From positions 42,876,796-42,940,795 of the forward strand of contig OX411551.1 of the NCBI GenBank assembly GCA_948146395.1: DNA of 64,000 nt, in the 5' to 3' direction. Position 1 is the first letter of the stretch, and each line of letters opens with the position of its first letter. The position numbers were made by a program, and so were the translations under genes. A model generated the notes under the pieces. The model was not told where the DNA came from and made no database searches. It saw only the letters and a program-made list of their open reading frames with translations. Shown piece after piece: positions 43,955-57,353 of the stretch. Source of the stretch: Fragum whitleyi (lineage: Eukaryota; Mollusca; Bivalvia; Cardiida; Cardiidae).

Positions 43955-44289
43955 TGCATAGATATAGATTTTAACCCTAATCCTGCTGAATTGAAATATT
44001 AATTTAAGCTAATCAACTGTAAATAACCTTTGGTCGATATTTGAAATTTTGTTTCGTGCAAAACTAAGTAAAAGTGTTTTTAGATTCGTCAAACATCGAA
44101 AACAGAGCTCATCCAGCATGACAGCACTGAGTGTTTACCGTCTAAGCTGTTTGAATAATTCAGTGAAAAGAACAGGCACGTTCTGGTTTTCGACTACGAG
44201 AAAATATCGTAACTACAGCTTTAGAAATAGGTAATATTGTGTATTACTTTTCTGTAATAATATTAGCATATTTTAGAAAGTCTTGTGAC

Positions 44290-44600
44290 AAATATATAAT
44301 ACGTACTTAGTGTATTATATGAAAAAAATATCTAACGAGGTTGGGAAAATTGATCAGAGCCTCGACAATTATCAATTCTCACAACCGAGTTTGATATTTT
44401 TTCATACTTAGTACGTATTATATTTATATTATAACCTATATTTGTCTTGTTTTCGTCGGTGTTTCTAACTGAAATGCAATTCTCTAAAAATAACTAACAA
44501 TATATCATTGTTCTAAAAATAACTATGTGATATCATAAAAAATATCACACGGGTTGTTATCACACGGATATTTGTATAGTTATAAGATAATGTAGAATAT
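44290..44600 (-). mobile_element. Palindromic MITE family A, copy 5
   Basis: Reverse orientation. The apex is shortened, keeping only CAGAGCCTCGACAATTATCA. It ends with the shared ATCACACGGATATTTGTATAG segment. Confidence 0.72.
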
Positions 44601-44799
44601 CGCTAGAATTTCGACATTATAGCTTTCAGAAATATCACCACCAGTTCACGCTTCAGAGTTCCCATTTCAAAGAAAATATGTTTGAAGTGTGAAGCGTTAA
44701 GTGTGAATAAAAGAAGTCACCACCGGTCTTGCGGATATATTGGATAAACAAGAGTTTCGACAATTGCGTCGCCTTTATCGCAATGATTTGAGCCAGAAA

Positions 44800-45025
44800 T
44801 TTCAAATGAGCGCCAAATAAAGACTCTGGCCAGCCTGTGCATCTGCACAGTCTGAACAGGTTCTTAACTTTGCACTTTGTAGAAAGATAAGGTCTAATAG
44901 GGGCTTTAGAAAGTCAGGCAAACATCTAATTATACTACGAGGCAGTCAATGTTGGTTATTGTTGGTCATCACACATGTTAAATTGTTGGAAATGTCGCAC
45001 ACAGGCTAAATTATTGTTTGTTTAT
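44800..45025 (+). mobile_element. Dispersed repeat family D, copy 3
   Basis: AAAGACTCTGGCCAGCCTGT, GCATCTGCACAGTCTGAAC and TTAAATTGTTGGAAATGTCG. Short isolated pieces of the first motif also occur near 3637 and 4880. Confidence 0.6.
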
Positions 45026-45289
45026 GACTGTGACTATATGTTCCGCAGATAAATGAGGTTTTAATATCTGAGTAGTGTGTCGTGGTGTAGTTCAAGGGGC
45101 CGGGCCAGCGCCCCATTTTAATGACGTATTCATTAAATTGAGGCTAATTTAATAAACACATGTTTCGTAGTCGGTATTGACCGGATATCACCTGTCTGAT
45201 GAAATGAAATTTGTTGTTTTTGTTGTTTCTGTCTGTCTTTAGAAACAAGTCGCATATTCATTATCTTCATGAAGTGGACCCGTAACAGT

Positions 45290-45416
45290 TCGGCAACGTT
45301 TCGAACGTCAAGAACTTTAACAGTGTTCACCGAGGTTTCCTGATGATTTTCATTAGGAAACCTCGGTTAACATTTTGAAAGAACATGTGGTCCGAAATGT
45401 TGCGGAACTATTACGG
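45290..45416. repeat. Hairpin with an 18-bp inner stem and imperfect outer arms
   Basis: The inner stem ACCGAGGTTTCCTGATGA … TCATTAGGAAACCTCGGT is flanked by imperfect outer arms CCGTAACAGTTCGGCAACGT … GTTGCGGAACTATTACGG. Confidence 0.68.
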
Positions 45417-45429
45417 TTCCTCTACCTTA

Positions 45430-46175
45430 ACTAGAACCACTTTCATCTGAAATCCTTTGATTAAAAAAATACTAAATATAAAACACTTAAAAGGTCTGAA
45501 TGATAAATAAAATATTATAATAGTGTATTAAACACCCATGTTGTAAGGTCTCGGCAGTGAATTATTCTCCCAACCGCAAACAATAAACATCGATATTTTA
45601 AAGTCACTGACATTATCATTTCTTTATATTTTTTTGGTGTATAAAGTAAGTGCGCTTGCACTGTGTGTCGGTAATTAAATACATATGAAAATGTTTAATA
45701 TTTCGTGGTGTATCAATTTATTAGCAACATAACAATTTTGAACTTATATAACAATAATAAATTGTGACCGTCATGCAAAAATACACTTATTCAAAGTGCA
45801 AGAAGTATCGATCCTAGTTCGACTTTGAACATCGTGCGAAGCTTATCAGAATCGATTTTTCTAGTAAGCACTTTTTGTGCGTATGTTTGTGTGTATATCC
45901 CTTTTTATCCCCACTAGCGTTGCATTTACCAGAGATGCTGAAATAAGCAACGTCTCAAATTGTCCATGGACAAGTAAAATATGCTTGTTTAATTATCCAG
46001 AGTAAAAAGGAACTTCTCCTTTAAAAAGGGATTTAATAAAAAGAGAAAACTTTGTTTTTAAAGATGAAAATGCTCCAGCCCAGCATTCCCTTGTCTAAAC
46101 TAGAGGCGCTTGAGCGCCTGATTCGCTCCACAGGCCTGAATATCCTCATAATGATTATTAGAGGATGATAAGGCT
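45430..46175. other. No gene seen
   Basis: AT-rich spacer between a hairpin and the 160-bp-unit repeat. Confidence 0.55.
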
Positions 46176-46179
46176 GTTA

Positions 46180-47728
46180 AAAATAAGGATCATTCCAGTG
46201 AAATTTGTTTGAAATCCAAAAATAAAATATTCAAAACTAGCAGAATGTTACTGCATAACATGCTGGTACTTTGTCCACAAAATTTTGATTGTAGATCTTT
46301 CAGCTTTTCATTAAACACCACTAAAAGGGTATTACTTGTTTGTCACAAAAAACAAATTCTATCTAAAGAATAAGAAGTAAAATATTAAATCCAATATTTT
46401 TATTCTGCCCAATGCCTTAGAGTACAGTCAATTTAGCTTTTTCTATCCCACTCTGAACCTCAGTAGGCCACTTTGCACCTCTTTGTGCAGAGTCACCCTT
46501 CGTTCAACTAAAGTGACCAATTCTTAGGGGGTATCTCAGGCTCTCTATTTCACCTAATGTTTCTACACATTTGGATTCTAACAAAGCTTATGTTCCTTCT
46601 AACCTACAATCTTTACACCCATTAAATTATATGAGTCTAAAAAAAATCATCATTTAGGTGATACCAAAAGGGTGGTCAAATATTCACTTTATATATTGAA
46701 ATGTCCTCTGCCAATGTAGAGCATGCTGTTCATCTAATATCAAATATTTTTTGCAGCCTGATAAAACTTCACAGAAATAAAAATCCTGTGATATCTGTTT
46801 GAACTTTGAAAAAAAGTTTGTTTTACCCCACATATAAAACATACAACATACCATAAAAAAAGACCCCTGACCATAAAATACATATTTTGCATCTAATCAC
46901 AATAAATTTTGCAGACTGATAAAGTATCACTAAAGAATCATTCCAGTAAAATTCGGTCGATATCCATCAGTTAGATTCTGAGAAAATGATTTTCAAAGTT
47001 TTCACTATATAACATATAGAGAAATGACCTTCGCCCATAAAACACTTGTTTTTCATCTGATCACAATATGTATTTGCAGACTTGTAAAGGATCATTAAAG
47101 AATCATTCAAATGAAACTTGGTTGTTATCCATGAATTAGGTTCTGGGAAAATGATTTCCAAAGTTTCCACTATATAACATATAGAGAAATGACCGCCGCC
47201 CATAAAATACACATTTTTCATCTGATCACAATCATTTTTGGTAGACTGATAAAGGGTCACTCAAGGATCATTCCAGTGAAATTTGGTTGATATCCATCTA
47301 TTACATTCTGAGAAATTAATTTTCAAAGTTTCCACTATATAACATATAGAGAAATGACCTCAACCCATCAAATACATATTTTTTTCATCCAATCACAATA
47401 ATTTTTGGTAGACTGATAAAGGGTCACTCAAGGATCATTCATGTAATTTTTAATTGGTATCCATCAATTAGAATCTGAGAAAACTCACCATTACCATATA
47501 TGGAAATTAGCCACGCCCACTACAGCCACGATTTTCAACCGATTAAAATGTTTTGAAGGAATCTGATAGAGGGTCACCAAAGGAACATTCCTGTGAAATT
47601 TGATTGAAATCCATCTGGTACTTTAGGAGGTGAAGTAAAAGTTTACGGACGCACGCACGCACGCACGGACGATGGACACCACCCCATGACAATAGCCCAC
47701 TGGCCTTTTGGCCAGTGGAGCTAAAAAC
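46180..47728 (+). repeat. Repeat element of diverged ~160-bp units ending in a hairpin + GAGCTAAA
   Basis: GATCATTCCAGTGAAATTTG-type segments recur at about 46188, 46936, 47100, 47260, 47431 and 47583, a spacing of 152-170 in the last five. Then come an (ACGC)n tract (about 47648-47668) and the terminal stem CCCACTGGCC TTTT GGCCAGTGG followed by AGCTAAAAA. The 97-residue reverse frame is a by-product. Confidence 0.68.
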
Positions 47729-48504
47729 AATGTTTTCTACCCTTTCAGATTAACATAAGGATGATTTATCACTAGGATCTATCAGTTCAACTCCAAGAAT
47801 AGCCTTGGCATTTACTTGTTCGCGGACAATTGGTCTAGAAAAATGTAATTACCTGAAAATGAAAAGGGAAATATAGGACGAACGGGGCAATGGAATTCCA
47901 AACTCAACAAATGTCCATATGAGCGCGTTGCGTCTGAAAACAGTTTTAAGGAGGGATGATCGAGGAAAAGCGGGCGAAACTACTGCCGAGTTATTTAACG
48001 TGCTCGATGTAAGGCAGCGACATGAGGGGGCCTCGGTTAAACGTCTCATCTGAAAGCCAATTATGTTGTTAATGAACAAACTAAGGAATCGCACTCGTGA
48101 TGTTGAACCATGTGATTTCAGGTTAGACACTCATTCGGGTCATCACTCTGCCACTTCCGTAAACTGCAACAGACCTCGGATGTATATAAGGCGGATGGGT
48201 ATGTACCAAAAGTGTGCGTTTTGTTAGCTGAAACACCGTGTAAGAAAACCTAGCGCGGAAACAACCGGTCCTATTTATAGATTTATATTTTTACAGAAAA
48301 TAACGACAGAAAAATCTTAATTTTTGAGAATGACGAATCATCCTCAAAAAATAGGATTTTTCAGCCGTCATTTAATACCCATTCTCTGTAACAACTAAAA
48401 CAATTTTGGCACACATGGTCTCCGATTTTGATGTAATTTCACATACAGGAAGGGACTAATTATAAGAGAAGAAATTGACTAAAAGAATGTTTTCGGATCA
48501 TCTG

Positions 48505-49856
48505 GTTACCATGGCAACGACCTTCAAAGCACAGAATTAAGCTTTTTTGAAGCTATATAATTTGGTCTTTATATGAAGATGATGGTTGTTTTCGTATGTA
48601 TTTGATAGAATAGGACCTAAAATTTTGAACTAGATCTTTTGTTGTGTCATTTAGTGTCAAAAAGATTGGTTACCATGACAACAAATATGGCTTATTTTGA
48701 TAAATTGATCTTAAAATGCTGTTTATAATTTCCTGTTTTTCTTCGCTTATGACTGACATTTGATGTGTAGATGAAATTTATTTTGTAAAAGGAGCAACTT
48801 TGATACAAATTATTATGTTGTTGTGTGCACTGGTTACCTTGACAATGGTATCCATGACTCTTTATATGGCTGCTTTTGTTACTTCTGAGTTATTTCTTAA
48901 ATTTTTGCAGCATGATGAACCGATGATGATTATTGGGAAATGACTAACAAAAAGTGCTCTTTCAAAAACCGCAAAAAATCATTGGGCATTTTTGTTACCA
49001 TGGCAACCATTTTTATTATTTTCTTTAATCAGTTATTTTAAGTCCCTGAAAGTTTACATGTGATAAGAAAAAGAGATCCAATAAGCCTCTATCAAAATAC
49101 AAGAAAGAAGAACAAAAATTGTAATAGTTGCCATGGTAATTTGCCGATACAACCCAAAATTAAGCATTTTTGGGATGATTTTGTAGCCTTTTTCCTAAAA
49201 AATGAAACCAGTTTACACAACTATTTTGAAATATAAGTTAGAGGAAAGTTTGAACTTTATTTAGGAATAAGAAATATTCGGGTTGCTTAGCGTTGGATAC
49301 CCGTATCCAAGGACCAAAAATGGTCTTTTGTGCATTTTTACATAATTGTTCCCATAGCAACAGGCTATTTCCTTCAAGTTTTTTAAAAAAAATTTATATG
49401 TCCTAAAAGGTCTATCTGAGCAATTTTATAAATTATCATAATATTGAATGGGAGTTCAATTATCTAGTTAATTGAGGACTCTTAAGATGTTCTGAAATTG
49501 TCTTCATTTATGGGATATGAATTCACGTTGCCATAGCAACGGACACAAAAGTTATTATTATGTGAATGTTAATGTGGTATTTCCTTGTAAAACGGAAAAC
49601 AATGTCTGTATTTTGTCATAACATTTGAAAAAAATGCAAAAATCAATATTTTATTAGGTATGTGTGTTGTTGCTATAGAAACATAAGTAAACAACGTTTG
49701 CCCAGAAATATTTTTAATTTATTTGAGAGAACCGTGATTGGGAACTTATATTTTATGTGTTTTTATTTTAGTTTGTGCTGCATTACTGATATATTTGAAT
49801 TCAAAAACTCGCAAGAACGGACTTTTTCAATTTTTAACGTCTGTTTCCATGGCCAC
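48505..49856. repeat. Nine RFX X-box-like palindromes in a diverged ~165-bp array
   Basis: GTTACCATGGCAAC or a close variant occurs at 48505, 48669, 48833, 48994, 49127, 49348, 49527, 49669 and 49843. The first four spacings are 164, 164, 161 and 133. Two copies (48505, 48994) fit GTTxCCATGGxAAC exactly; 48669 and 49127 differ at one base and the rest at more. Sequence between the motifs is diverged and has no coding frame. Whether any RFX protein binds is unknown. Confidence 0.7.
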
Positions 49857-50191
49857 CAGAAGTGATTTAAAGAATTTTTTAATCTTATTGTTACTTTTAG
49901 GTCAGCCCTATCCCCATGTTTACATTTTATCAAAATTTGAGACATAGCGTGCCACACTCCCGTTTTAAAAATGTAAGTGCTTACAGAGAATTGCTCTTAA
50001 AGTCTAAAGGTATTTATATGAGGATACGATGGTTTTACGTCAGTGACTTAAACGAGTAGCGTTGGCGACGTCGAATGCTTTCACTCAAAGTTTCGAGGGC
50101 TAACGTCATTAAAACTGACATCATCGAGTTTTTCCAAGGTTTTCCCGTAGTTATTAAAAATAGTCCGTCCATGTACATCCGAGGTTGATCG

Positions 50192-50625
50192 TGAGATTGG
50201 CCGAGTGGTGTTCCGAATGGTCATTGGGAACATCACTCGGACTTTTCCGTAAACTGGAAAGTACCTCGGACGTAGGTGTAGTTATTTTGTGGGTTTTTTT
50301 CGGTAATTCGGCTCCTGGTGGTACTTTGGTAAGTACGCTTAAGAATAGTATATTGCTTCAATGTTATCCGATCGTCTGTGGAGATCAGTTTGGCATGTTA
50401 TAATTTGAAATCAAAACGCAATAAAACACTGCGTTTTGTTTACAAATTATGATATGCCCAATTTTAACCTTACGTTGATTTTATTTTTCGCAACGTCATC
50501 CTCAGTTATGTCTGTGACGTCATATAAACTCGCGTGTGTTATGATGCGCTTTCATTGCCGCGACCTTATTATTCCCGAAGTCTATTCCGTAGACTCGTCG
50601 AGGGTTCCCGAGTGGTTTAGACACT
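50192..50625. mobile_element. Dispersed repeat family C, copy 1
   Basis: It begins with a palindrome (CCGAGTGGTGTTCCGAATGG … GGGAACATCACTCGG), then TTTTCCGTAAACTGGAAAG and a central inverse pair around AAAACGCAATAAAACACTGC. Copies lie at 56165 and 58648; diverged pieces lie at 30846-31100 and 48125-48190. The 85-residue frame inside is not recognised as a protein and is not shared by the other copies. Confidence 0.65.
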
Positions 50626-50699
50626 TTACCGACCGAGCTAGAGAGGCTAACCAACCATTCTGTATTTTAAGGCAGGAAATGAATATCATATGAATATCT

Positions 50700-52170
50700 T
50701 TGACTTGTACAATACGTTACTGTTTCACAGATATTTTTGAGGTATCTATTATTGGGATAAAAGCAACCAGGATATCTTGAGTTCGAATTACCAAAGCTTC
50801 TTTCGATATTTGTTCTTTCTGTGGCTCACATATGCACCTTACAATTAACAGATAGGAGTCTGTTATTATATGATCGATGACGCGAAATTAAAAAAAGGTT
50901 TTTTGAATACTTTTTAAATACATTTTTGTTAAGCATATGTTACTAGACTAGTGTATTAATTACGTAATTGAGCTTACAGTAACCCCTTTTCGTGACTGTG
51001 AATATGGCGTCATAATGGTGACTTCATTTTTACAAATTACGTTATTTATTGTGCGAAAAATTCGAGTCGATGAGTTCCAATGTGTTTGTTAATTCATTGC
51101 ACAACCTCGAGTCATATTAGTCCAGTCAAATTATGGTTTGACCTAAAACAAATTGCAACAAAAACATGCGCTGTGACGACGGTGGAATTATCTGGTACCG
51201 GTTCCTTCGAATGCAATGTGATGTTGGCCCTATTCAATGCTAATTTTAAAAGTTAATTGACAAACTAAGGTAAACTGTGAATGTCAAAAGTTTGCATTTT
51301 AGATTTTGAGATTTTTATATTAGGCGTTAAGAAAGTTTAAATTGAAAGGTTTTAAACAGGTGCCTCACATCAATGACTTAGGAAACAGGTTTTGTTTGTC
51401 ATTTGACGCGTTTCAAAAATATTTCTCAAAGAATAATGTGTTAAATTAAGAATTGGAATAGGAATGAATTGAAAATAAAGTGCTCGTATTGCCAATGCAT
51501 TGGAAATTTTGATTTTTTATTTAAAACAAGACTCAATAAGCTAATTGTGGTGTGGATAAGTATTTGTCATCAATTAAAACACTTAAACGAAGAGAGTCTG
51601 CTTTACTAGTAGCAAAAATATGAAATGATTCATGACCTTTTTAGAATGTATTGCCAACCTTTCCTTTAAAAATGAATGAAGAACAAATGATAAAAAGCTT
51701 ATGCATTAAAAAAAAAATCACCAAGTCAATATTCACAAACAATTTATATCGAAATTATTAAAATGACAGACTATGTGAGGCATAAATATTGATTTGAAAT
51801 AAAGTCGTCTAACGAATATCTCCTAGTACACCATGCAGATCGATTACAAACGCCCCCTATATCCATGGCATAAGATTTGAAATGGGTAAAATTTGCTTTG
51901 CTTTAAAAAAAAAGTTCAAGAAACCGCAATCTTACTTATGGATTAGTTGACTTGATCATGGGCTAATAAATTAAACATGAATCAAGAAATGATTGTGAAT
52001 TTGACAAACACCCCCCGCCCCCCTTAGCAAATTTGCGTAGTATATTTCCTCAATATGAAAGAGATTGTTTTTTTAAATTTTGAAAAATATCAAGAACCCT
52101 AACCTTAACAATGCTTGATATTCTACCAGATTTGTTTATAAAGTTATATTAATTTTTATATTATGTTCTT
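50700..52170. other. No gene seen
   Basis: AT-rich spacer between a family C copy and a SINE fragment. Confidence 0.55.
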
Positions 52171-52177
52171 GAAATAA

Positions 52178-52345
52178 CTAATGGGTTGATAATCGTAGAC
52201 CTATGTAGAAAAATAGCTGAAGGCTAGGAACGGATGTACTGATGGATCTGGTGTGAGAATACTGGGAATCCTTTGTAAAGTGCTGCTGCCGTGGCGATAT
52301 AAATGAAAGATTGTTGAAAACGGCGTAAACCCCCATTCAAACATA
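52178..52345 (+). mobile_element. tRNA-derived SINE, 3' part
   Basis: ATGGGTTGATAATCGTAGAC, GGCTAGGAACGGATGTACTG and AAACGGCGTAAACCCCCATTC match the SINE body and tail. The head is lost. Confidence 0.75.
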
Positions 52346-52349
52346 CAAA

Positions 52350-54970
52350 ACTAGAAATAACTTGTATTGATATCAATGAAATAATGTTAATTAGGTGTTG
52401 TAAGAAACCATTTCCAATTTCTTCTATATTATTCTTTGATTTTAATTAATGTAAGAAAAAAAGAAGGATAATTATGAAAATTTTAAGATTTTAACAAAAA
52501 ATCCTTCACTTAGGATACCTGGAGAACAATTTGGGTTAAAAGTTATAAGAATACAATCCAGGAAACATAATGTAGTATCTTTTTTAAGCGACAATGGGTA
52601 AAAGTTTAAGACATATTATTACGAAGATTAGACAACCGAAAATTTTTTAGTCTAAAGTATCTGAAATAACAACAAAGTTTTCTTTTAAATTTGATCGCAA
52701 TGCAGATGTGGTGCCCCCTTTAAGTTTATCAAATGACCAGGGTTTCAGAGTCGTATCTTACTTTTGCAAAGCCTCTTTTAAAGTTTTAGGTAACTAAAGG
52801 TAATTTCAGAATTTTTAAAAAAAGTTTCTTTGTGTCATTGTTATACTGAATTAAAAAAGAAATGTAGCACTAGATTGGTGACATTTATACCTTCATTTTG
52901 AATTGTTTGGAACTGAAGTTTCAGAAAATTATTCTTAGACAGACAGATCACAGGCAATTTTATAATCCAATCTTTGTCAAATACACAAATGTGTGTTATT
53001 ATATAAGACAAGGTGTCAAACTTGTCCCGTACCCTATCAACTCTCACAATTTCGGGCATATTTTACACAATCTGGTAACAATTAAAAGGAAAATTATCAA
53101 GAAAAAATAAGCTGATGACGATGTTGTCAAAATAATTATTATACTTAGGAATTTTACATTCAATTTAATTTAAATTCAGTGACTACTGGGAGAGTTTACA
53201 TGAGCAGATGTTGGATATATGGTCTTTTGTCATGAAACAATTGCCTGTGGGATAGGTAGATATACAAACAGACCAATCCAATAAAACAATATTGTTTTGA
53301 ACTTGTTGATAAGGGTGTATATGAAAATGTTTCAATACCGAAAGCTATTTTTCGATCCATTCTAAGGTTAAATCAAGTGGGTGGGGTAAGATTAATTTGA
53401 ATTTGTTTTTTTGTTTAATATGCCATACATTTTACTCAAACCATAAATAAAACTTATGGCTTAATTTCTTGAGGTAATTCAAAGGATATTTGATAAGGTT
53501 TGCTTGCACAAATTAGTTTTATTCCAGGTATATCACACAATATTCTAATTAAATTGGTTGTACTACAGGCATTACTAGTGGGTATCAAAATGTATTGAAA
53601 AATCAAAATACGCATCTTCCGATTTTGTCCTACTTTTAGTATGTAATCTAGGGAGGGTCAAGCTACTCGAAAAAGCCAAGAACGCTTTTGTTGCAATTTG
53701 TTTTGGGTTGAGGCAAAATTTTGCTATTTTGACTGGACTATATCCTTATTTGGAATATAAAATTCGTGTCCCCAGAAAGCAGAATGTATCAAAATCGTCG
53801 TCTTAAGTTTATGGATGACTCATTTAATTGTTTTAGTATTTTATGGCCAATTATTCAATATGACCTATTCCGTAGAAAGTTTATAAATTGATGTCACGAA
53901 GTTAAAAAATTGAACCCACTTTTGGATTTAAATGCTAGCTTCAAAATAAAATTCCCTTAACACGTGTCGAAATGATAACATTTCAGAATCCTGATTTTTT
54001 TTATTTCTAAACACGAGAAGTGGTCATTCAGTTTTCGGGTAACTCATGCGCCTTCGACATATCGTTTCTTCAAAACAAAATTACACATGTGTCCTGGGCA
54101 TTTGGTATGATAGTGATTCACACAAAATGTTTTGAAATATTAAGACTTGCTTACTTGAAAATGAAAAAAAATGGGGGATTATTGATATCGTGATTTTGAA
54201 CTCTTGATATCGGGTCGGTACCAATAAAAACGTTTAAAAGCCCTTAATTGAGCTAGTTCTGACAATTGTTAAATAAGTAAGTCTTTTAAACGATAGCAGG
54301 AGATAAACTGGCAGAATTTGCCAAGATGGGCCGCTTGTTACGTCTGAATGACAAAACACTTCTTCGGACAACGTTATTGACGTAATCAGTATGTGATTAC
54401 AAAATCTTTGGTGAAAGCATTAATAAGGGATAATGAACAATCAGTAAGTCGATATATTATGGGAAATGGCCTCGAAGATATTTGGTCTGATCAGATCATT
54501 TATAGCCCTGTTGAACTCCCGATTTTACATCAACACTATTACTTAGTCTTTTTATTGGGACTCATCCCATCCGTACGCATCCGTATGTGGCACTCGTTGC
54601 TACAGATTTTTTTCCAGTAACACTGGGTTGATACCATACCTTTATCAACTTAGTTTCTGGTAAATCAATCAATGACAACACTTGTGATATACCTTTGGAT
54701 GGCGATTCAGGAGACGTCCCTATAAGTCTTATACTGTCTAGTCGTACTAGAAGTAGTATTCTCCCGAACTTAATGTGCAATATTCACGGCTCAATGATTT
54801 GATTCTTTGATCTCCAGTCCTTATGGTCAATAATATTATTGTCTGGAAATAGGGAGTGCCAATCTTTTAAGCTGGATAACTACACTTTAAGTATTGATTC
54901 AAAAAACTTCCCCGAAATTTGATTTGTGAGTCAAGGAAAGAAGGACAATTAAGTAGTATGATATACATTT
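52350..54970. other. No gene seen
   Basis: AT-rich, only frames of about 70 codons, none recognised. One could hold a distant exon of an unseen gene, but nothing here supports it. Confidence 0.5.
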
Positions 54971-54974
54971 TTAT

Positions 54975-55041
54975 ACAATTATCAGTCTGGTATAGTCTGA
55001 TATATGTTGTTAGTCCACGAAATTCTGGAACACCCCTCGTA
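54975..55041. mobile_element. Solo end of the mariner-like family
   Basis: AATTCTGGAACACCCCTCGTA and the sequence before it match the right end of the intron-12 element at about 36430-36490. No matching left end was found nearby, so it is probably a truncated copy. Confidence 0.55.
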
Positions 55042-55445
55042 CACAAAGAAAAAAAGTATTTTGACATCTAAATGTATACATATCAATAAGAAAGTACATT
55101 GAATAAGAAGCCTATGAACCCCATCAAATATTTATTTGGCATTCTTGGTCGCGAACTGTTGCCTCCTATTCAAAATCTTTCTCAGTTGTTACAGATGTCG
55201 AAATAGTAATGACCATGTTCATATCCGACATCTGATCCCAGGTATTAGGAGATAAGTGGGTGCCGTGATGTTCGTTGCTTTTGCATGTACACGGCATTGG
55301 CTGTACAGTAAGTGTGTGGATACCTCTTGGATTAGATACAGTAATAAATCCCTTCTAGCACATTCGATGCAGCCAAAGTTAATCGTGAACGAATAATCAA
55401 TTAAAACGTATTCTTTTCATAATTGACATAACATGCAAAAAATGA

Positions 55446-55665
55446 CAGAATTTGAAAAAATTGTCTTGTTTTTTAGCTTTATTACCCATAATAAGGCACA
55501 CTGAAAATATTTTTTCTTGTGCATAAATTGCGTCAAGTTCACTTTTGTTTCTAAGCAGTTTAGTACAAAAGTGAACTAGACGCAATTTATGCACAAGAAA
55601 ATATTTTCAGTGGGTTTTATAATTGGTAATAAAACTGAAAAACAAGACTTTTTATTCAAATTCTG
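55446..55665. repeat. 220-bp palindrome
   Basis: The arms run from CAGAATTTGAAAAAATTG inward to CGTCAAGTTCACTTTTGT, then a loop of about 16 nt, and back to AAATTCTG. The inner 45 bp are almost perfect and the outer 55 bp diverged. It has no apex motif like the other families. Confidence 0.75.
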
Positions 55666-56164
55666 TTCGGTAAAGATCGAATGCTGCAACACCTTTTTTT
55701 TCTTTTTGTATATAATAAATAGAATAAACAAATTTCGATGTAAGTACCCCATTTGTCAAACTATTCCATCGCTTAAATCTATAACCTCGTACTGAAAGCC
55801 GTGATCAAGTTATATAAAAATAAAGTTACAAATTTGTAGATTATACCGATACATTATTGATTAATCTTAGTTTAAAATGCTTGATTATTAATCGATTTCT
55901 AATTTTATAGATGCAATACTGCAACTTTTCGCCCAAACAATCATAAATAAGTTATATTTTGTGGATTAACTTTTAAATATTTCATAGTGTCTTTAAAATA
56001 CATTTATGATTAAAATCCTGAAGATAAACGTTGCTATGTCTGATTATCAACCCTATTAAGAGAATTAAATGTTTTGAGGACAACATTTGTTTGTTAGCAA
56101 GCTATTCTTCGTTAAGAAGATATCGCTTGCATGTTTCAAGAAATGCGCCGTTGTGTGAAGATAA

Positions 56165-56560
56165 TTCCCATTCGGAACATCGCTCGGACTTTTCTGTAAA
56201 CAAGAACATACCTTGGACGTAAGTGTAGAAATATTTGGCCATTTTATAGGTAATTCGGATTTTTGGTGGTACTTTGGTCAATACGCTTAATGAATAACAA
56301 ATTCCATTAATGATTCCCGATCGTCTGTGGTGATCTTTAGCATGTTATAAATTGAAATCAAAACGCAGTAAACCGCTGCGTTTTGTTTTAAAATTACAAT
56401 ATGCCCAATTTTAACCTTTCATTGATTTTTTTATGCAACGTCATCTTCAGTTATGTTTGTGAAGTCATGTAAACAAGCCACGTGCGATACAAAGCGCGTT
56501 CATGGCTACGCCCTTATTATTCCCGATGTGTTTTTCGTAGAATCGCTGAGGGTTCTCGAT
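56165..56560. mobile_element. Dispersed repeat family C, copy 2
   Basis: CATTCGGAACATCGCTCGGAC, TTTGGTGGTACTTTGGTCAA and AAACGCAGTAAACCGCTGCG follow the order in copy 1. Confidence 0.65.
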
Positions 56561-56634
56561 TGGATAATTCCAACGATTTCAGTTATTGCGTGATTTGACA
56601 GACATTGATCGACTTGGACAATCACACAGCATAT

Positions 56635-57353
56635 TACAGTTAAGGACATCGTGAAATTGACTCTCATTCCGATTAAAACCATTCTAAATCGCTCACACAC
56701 CGCTACAAACATTCATTCCAAACACTCGCTCAAACCATTCAAAAACGCTCTTAAAGAGAAGATCAACAACTACATTATAAAAAATAAAAATATCTAGCAA
56801 AGATTGATGATTTCACGGACTTATTTGAAATTTAAGTCGTTTGATTAGTTCTTGCCGCTTTTTGCTTATGAGATCTTGAATCAGCACCTGCATCCGAACG
56901 TTGGCTCCCGTAGGCGTTGCTCTTATTTATACTTGCGCTGCCATAGAATTCGTCCATTTTGGCGATGCGCTTGAAGGATAAATTTATTACAAAGTTTCGA
57001 ACACAAATATAGGACAGAGGTACGAAGAGCTGCATTTGCGCCCAACCCAAAGTACTGGTGATGATACTGAAATTCGTACACTTGGCCCGTAACTTTCGTA
57101 TTTCTTAATTGTTCAGACAAAATATTATCAGGCTCTGCATCAGCAAAGATTAAAATCGTTAATTTTTCATAAAATATCTAAATTGGCCTTAAATTTCGTT
57201 ACCATGGAAACATAACAAGCTTGAGCTTGGACGGAATTAGCGATATTGGATTACTTCCAGTTAATTTCATTCAAAACTCGCCCCCACTCATTCCATGTCA
57301 ATCGGAATTCATTCCAAAATCATCCACCTTATCATTTCCAAGGCGTTGTTAAT
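56635..57353. mobile_element. MITE family F, copy with extra internal sequence
   Basis: It starts TACAGTTAAGGACATCGTGA and ends near AAGGCGTTGTTAATCC. It is about 300 bp longer than other copies; the extra part (about 56800-57190) may be a nested insertion. An isolated GTTACCATGGAAAC palindrome lies at 57198. Confidence 0.55.

Noticed and set aside
47849..48130. A 93-residue reverse-strand frame in a less AT-rich stretch
   Set aside because: No recognisable domain or splice context. A retroelement relic is possible but cannot be supported.
50436..50693. An 85-residue frame in the family C repeat
   Set aside because: Not kept in the other family C copies at 56165 and 58648.
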